Below are positions 31,740 to 35,064 of a stretch of 35,064 nt of DNA, piece by piece. The position numbers were made by a program, and so were the translations under genes. The notes under the pieces are model-generated. The model was given only the letters and a program-made list of their open reading frames with translations. It was not told the origin of the DNA and did not search any database. The number at the start of each line of letters is the position of its first letter. Position 1 is the stretch's first letter. The DNA comes from Glomus cerebriforme (lineage: Eukaryota; Glomeromycota; Glomeromycetes; Glomerales; Glomeraceae): positions 12,613 through 47,676 of the forward strand of contig QKYT01000806.1 of the NCBI GenBank assembly GCA_003550305.1, given 5' to 3'.

Positions 31740-32442
31740 TCAAGAAAATTCTTTCAACATTTCTAATTTATAATTAGCTTTCTCAATTAATTTGATAAGT
31801 TCAGATCGACGTTGAGAAATTTGCTTGTACAAATCACGAATTTCTCTATTTCTACCTTCAAGCGTTTCTCTTGACATTACTATCAAACGGTCAACTTTTT
31901 GGACTTGTTCATTGTAAATCTCATCAATTGTCTCAATTGAAAAAGGAATCGGAGGAACCATTTGACTTACGGATGCCTTAGTTGCATTATTTATGCTAAA
32001 ATGAAAAATTATTGTAACTGTTAATGTTGAATAAATAATGACATAAAAAAGTAATGATGTAAAATAACCGTACTTTGTAGCTATTTTGCTACCGTCGCTC
32101 TTACGTTTTCTTATAATTTCTTGATTTCTTTCTTTTTCATCTCTTTCCTTAGCTTTTTTACAAATATCTTTTACCAAATCACGAACTGTTTTATTTTCTT
32201 GGATAATGGCGCAAGTTGACTTTCTACGCATTCTAAGTGTATATTCCATGTCTTTGATCATAGCATGAATTTTACTATATACTGATTTACTATCTCGATT
32301 GATTCCGGCTGTCTCAACACAAGCATCTTGATGATTCTCGTACCACAAATCAAAATTTTTATCAAGAAATCTAAGAACCTTAATTAGTTCTGAAATTTTC
32401 CAGCAATTTGGTTGTCTTTGTTTATTAACTTCATTGAGGCAT
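31740..32442 (-). pseudogene. Gene D, close paralogue of A with disrupted start
   Basis: Exon 1 is about 32442-32074 and exon 2 is 31995-31740, 78-bp GT-AG intron, phase 2. Exon 2 has the same length as in A and 73 of 84 residues agree. The ATG homologous to that of A (32440-32442) begins M-P-Q, but four extra bases (TGAA) follow, giving an immediate stop; the real domain frame resumes as E-V-N-K-Q-R then N-C-W-K-I-S-E-L-I-K. The first in-frame ATG afterwards lies beyond the WYENHQDACV block. So D is either a pseudogene with an otherwise intact body, uses a non-ATG or unseen upstream start, or has a sequence error here. It also lacks three codons present in A after DACV. The intron has no stop in frame, so unspliced RNA would stay open. 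Confidence 0.75.
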
Positions 32443-32738
32443 CTTTTTTTTTTAAAAAAAAAAAAATAATAATTAAAAGGATATGAATATTCAAGCTTTA
32501 AAATTTTTTTATTAAAAATAAAAGCGGAATAGTGATAAAATGGAATTTTATGGGGTAGTATCTTCGTGTAACGGTCTATTAGTTAGTAATTACCAAAAAC
32601 CAATATCAATTTACTAATCTATTTTTAGTTTAAAGTTCAAAAGTATTTCTACTCCAGAGTTCCCTGATCCAAAATATATTATTTAAGGCAGCTGATAAAA
32701 CTTTGATTTAGAAAAAAAAAAAATAAAAAAAGATCATG

Positions 32739-32788
32739 TACAAAAATGGAATTTGCTTTCCTTCCTGAGTAAAGCTTGCCGGAGAAAA
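32739..32788 (-). promoter_or_regulatory. Conserved upstream motifs of gene D
   Basis: On the minus strand TTTTCTCCGGCAAGC (32774-32788) and TTCCATTTTTGTA (32739-32751) match those of gene A, with the surrounding CAGAGTTCCCTGATCC (about 32655 here, about 25341 at A) and TTCCTTCCTGAGTAAAGCTT also conserved. Confidence 0.55.
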
Positions 32789-33427
32789 CAGCTTTTAAAA
32801 GATTGGTAGATCGTCAAATTGCTGCGCCTTATGAGTCAAAATTTGGCAAGAATGGTTATTGAACACAACATTTTCTTACGCGTTCATTTTTAGATATATC
32901 TGATATATATGATAACAGTATATACTGTATATACTGTATATATAATTAAAATGGAAAAAAAGAAATTAGTATAGAAATAACACAATCAACGGAAAGAAAA
33001 TTTATTGTTTATTTTTTTTCTTATTTATTTTCAGTTATCATCTGGTAATCTGTGAATTAATGCAATCTCATTCACATGCGTATCTCTGAAACTATCAATT
33101 GTATCAGTTGATTGTGTCGGCTCTTTTAACACCTTTATCCGGATCCTACAATCGTATTTTACATTACTAAATGTCTTTTTAGTATTGTATAAACCAAAAT
33201 TTTATCGCCGAGATCTTTAAACAAACTTTTCCATTGAATGCATTATGACGTATCTTAATAAGCTTACCCCTTAAAGATAGTTGATAGGAGGTTATTGTAT
33301 TTTGATTAATATTTCCAAATTCGTACTTATTTTACGCCGACGGAATCTTTGACATAACTTGGATATTTTTAAATCATTATCATTTATGTAATGATCGCAA
33401 TCTACAATTATTTTTTTAAAAAAAGAG

Positions 33428-33540
33428 ATGTCAACAGCAAAAAAAAGGAGAGAGATCCCTCACGTTGGAAACCTTTAGAGCTCATTAAAATCTTAATGAT
33501 CGTTTTTATTGCTCGGGATGGAAAACAGTTGAAAAGTTTG
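33428..33540 (+). pseudogene. Relic G of the two-exon family (start of exon 1 only)
   Basis: ATG at 33428 begins M-S-T-A-K-K-R-R; after a one-base slip in a poly-A run the frame gives RDPSRWKPLELIKIL, the N-terminal block of the family, then jumps to ARDG, which may be all that remains of the RDA-SIYNK helix. From about 33524 the sequence (TTGAAAAGTTTGCAGT) matches DNA just downstream of relic F (about 27147), so the rest of exon 1, the intron and exon 2 were deleted. It lies between D and E as F lies between A and B. Confidence 0.7.
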
Positions 33541-34251
33541 CAGTGACTGATCGTTTATGATTTATACGCGATTTTAATTAATTCTCTTTTTTTCAGATTT
33601 CGGGTGTATCATTCGATTTATTATTTTGATATTTAACATGTAATATTATTATTATTATTACAAATTCAATTAAATAAAAAAATATTAGAGCCGTATAATA
33701 ACCGGTTAAATCTCGGTTGGCGGAATTAATGCTCAATATTAATATTTTAACCGGATATTAAAATTGGCTGGTAATTAAAGTCTTAACCGGTTCTAAAACT
33801 TGACACTGGTAATCTTGGTGGAACGTAAAGGTTGCAATAATGTGCATGAATATGGTAGTTTGGCAAAGTTTAATTATATAATTCTTTAATTCTATTTTTA
33901 GTACTTTTTCGATAGTGATAAGGTGATGGGTTTTTTAAAAAATAGACAAATCTTTATTTGAAACGCCGATTTTTAATTTTAACCAAATTTCTTTTTATTT
34001 TCGAGTATCTTTATTATTTTGCTGCATGATCTTATGGTAATATTTCTTCTTAAAGCTGATTATTTTATTATGGAAGCTATTCATATTCCATTTTTGTATT
34101 TGATTTCTTCCAAATTTAGAAACATTTTTTGTCAACCTTCCGTAGCACGGAATGTGTTTTGTATTTAACAATAAAAAAAAAAAAAAAAATTCAAATTATT
34201 CTTTAAACTTTTAATTCATCATATTATTTTTAGTTTCTTTTAGAAGAAAAT
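33541..34251. promoter_or_regulatory. Upstream region of gene E
   Basis: Contains AACCGGTTAAA (about 33700), TTAACCGGATATT (about 33757), TCTTAACCGGTTCTAAAACT (33781-33800) and GTGGAACGTAAAGGTT, matching the region upstream of gene B. ATTCCATTTTTGTA at 34085-34098 corresponds to the TTTCCACTTTTGTA element of A and C; the CTCCGG motif is not seen here. Confidence 0.5.
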
Positions 34252-34975
34252 ATGCCACCAGTAAAAAAACCAAAAAGATCGCCTCAAGATCAATACTGGA
34301 AACCTTCAGAACTTGTTTCAGTATTAAACTTTCTTAATAATAATTTTGATATGTGGCATAACAATCATCATGGTACTTGCGTTAAAGCGATAGAAGCTAC
34401 GTATATTATTCGGGATGCTAGATCAATCTATAATAAAGTTTATAGTTTAATAAGAGCTATGCAAGAATATCTTGATACAGGCAAAAAGTCAACAGCAAAC
34501 GCCATTGTCTGGGAAAATGAAGAAATTCATGATTTGGTAAAAAATCTTTGTGAAAAAACGCAAGAAAGAAAAAATGGAGATAATAGAATGAGCGATAGTG
34601 ACGATACGACTTCAAAGTATGTTGACTTTTGAATCACTTAATTCTTTAAGATATTATATAAACGACTAACATTTACAACTTATTATCTTTAGTGTTGATG
34701 AAGTTCCTTCAGTTCCTTTTTCAACTGAAGCGGTTGAAAAACTTTATGAAGAAAAACTTCAATGTATTAATCAACAACGAGCTAGACTTATCGAAACTGT
34801 TTCGACTACTAATAGTGAATTGGAAAAATCAAATATTCCGGTTCCTTTTTCACTTGACACTATTAATAATCGTTTTAGCGAAAAAATTAGGCAACTTAAT
34901 CAATTTCGAACCGAACTTCTCAAAACGATTGAGAATCTTAATAATAAATTTGAAGAGATCAAAAATTACAATTGA
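34252..34975 (+). CDS. Two-exon gene E of the SANT/Myb-like, coiled-coil family
   Basis: Exon 1 is 34252-34616 and exon 2 is 34693-34975; the 76-bp intron begins GTATGTTGACTT and ends TATCTTTAG, phase 2; product 215 aa. Exon 1 begins MPPVKKPKRSPQDQYWKPSE and has LNNNFDMWHNNHHGTCVKAI and the RDARSIYNKVYSLIRAM helix, then GKKSTANAIVWENEEIHDL. Exon 2 has two repeats: FSTEAVEKLYEEKLQCINQ with RARLIETV, and FSLDTINNRFSEKIRQLNQF with RTELLKTIENLNNKFEE. It is closest to B in start, length and upstream DNA. Together with D and relic G it mirrors the A-F-B block. Function unknown; a DNA-binding plus oligomerising protein is one reading. Confidence 0.8.
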
Positions 34976-35064
34976 TTTACTGGGTAATTAATTCGACTTA
35001 TTCTTTTTGCAATTTAAATTATGATTTAATACGTGATTTTTATTAAAATGATAGCTTGTTTCTT

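Noticed and set aside
34692..34991. 99-residue open frame over exon 2 of gene E
   Set aside because: Out of frame with exon 1 across the conserved phase-2 intron; the correct frame gives the family repeats.
1..35064. Prokaryotic promoters, ribosome binding sites and operons
   Set aside because: Spliced genes, hAT/MULE elements and composition show a eukaryotic nuclear genome.

Overview
This is a very AT-rich eukaryotic window with short GT-AG introns of about 65-95 bp, long A/T runs and dense nested DNA transposons. No bacterial-style operon is present. The make-up (MULE transposases ending in a SWIM finger and a CCHC knuckle, hAT elements, MITEs, locally expanded lineage-specific genes) best fits a Glomeromycotina (arbuscular mycorrhizal) fungus, close to Rhizophagus. 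That placement is inferred from recognition of the families, not from a search.

Left part (1-16.4 kb) is a transposon graveyard. A foldback element (1057-1822, 8-bp target duplication GCTGAGCC) sits inside one copy of a dispersed repeat; the copy at about 2170 is an empty site. A plus-strand MULE relic lies at 2960-4260. A 1165-bp non-autonomous hAT-like element (5376-6540, duplication CTATAGAT) carries an unusual array of about 100-125 bp repeats. A second, minus-strand MULE relic can be followed from about 14.93 kb down to about 6.62 kb. It was split by (i) a 3169-bp hAT element (11610-14778, perfect duplication GTTTATAT) with a five-exon but broken transposase, (ii) an element flanked by TTAA (10782-11558) that contains a 460-base assembly gap, and (iii) a nest at about 8.5-10.3 kb that includes an LTR-like repeat. 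Removing the hAT element and one duplication copy restores a continuous MULE reading frame.

Middle part (16.4-24.5 kb) has little certain coding sequence. It holds two copies of a ~189-bp MITE (16434, 23887), a GC-rich MITE with duplication TTAGAAGT (17161-17451), a ~600-bp foldback element (21729-22327), scattered palindromic GGCC motifs, and weak coding-like segments at 18.35-19.36 kb.

Right part (24.5-35.06 kb) holds the main genes: a cluster of five homologous two-exon genes (A- 24531-25211; B+ 28030-28769; C+ 29634-30364; D- 31740-32442, start region broken; E+ 34252-34975) and two relics (F 26677-27146; G 33428-33540). All five share a phase-2 intron at the same place, an N-terminal helical domain that looks SANT/Myb-like, and a C-terminal coiled-coil-like exon built of ~40-residue repeats. 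The upstream sequences of A, C and D share clear motifs. The block A-F-B looks like an old duplicate of D-G-E, each with a minus gene facing away from a plus gene. Function is unknown; this cluster is the best candidate here for something undescribed.
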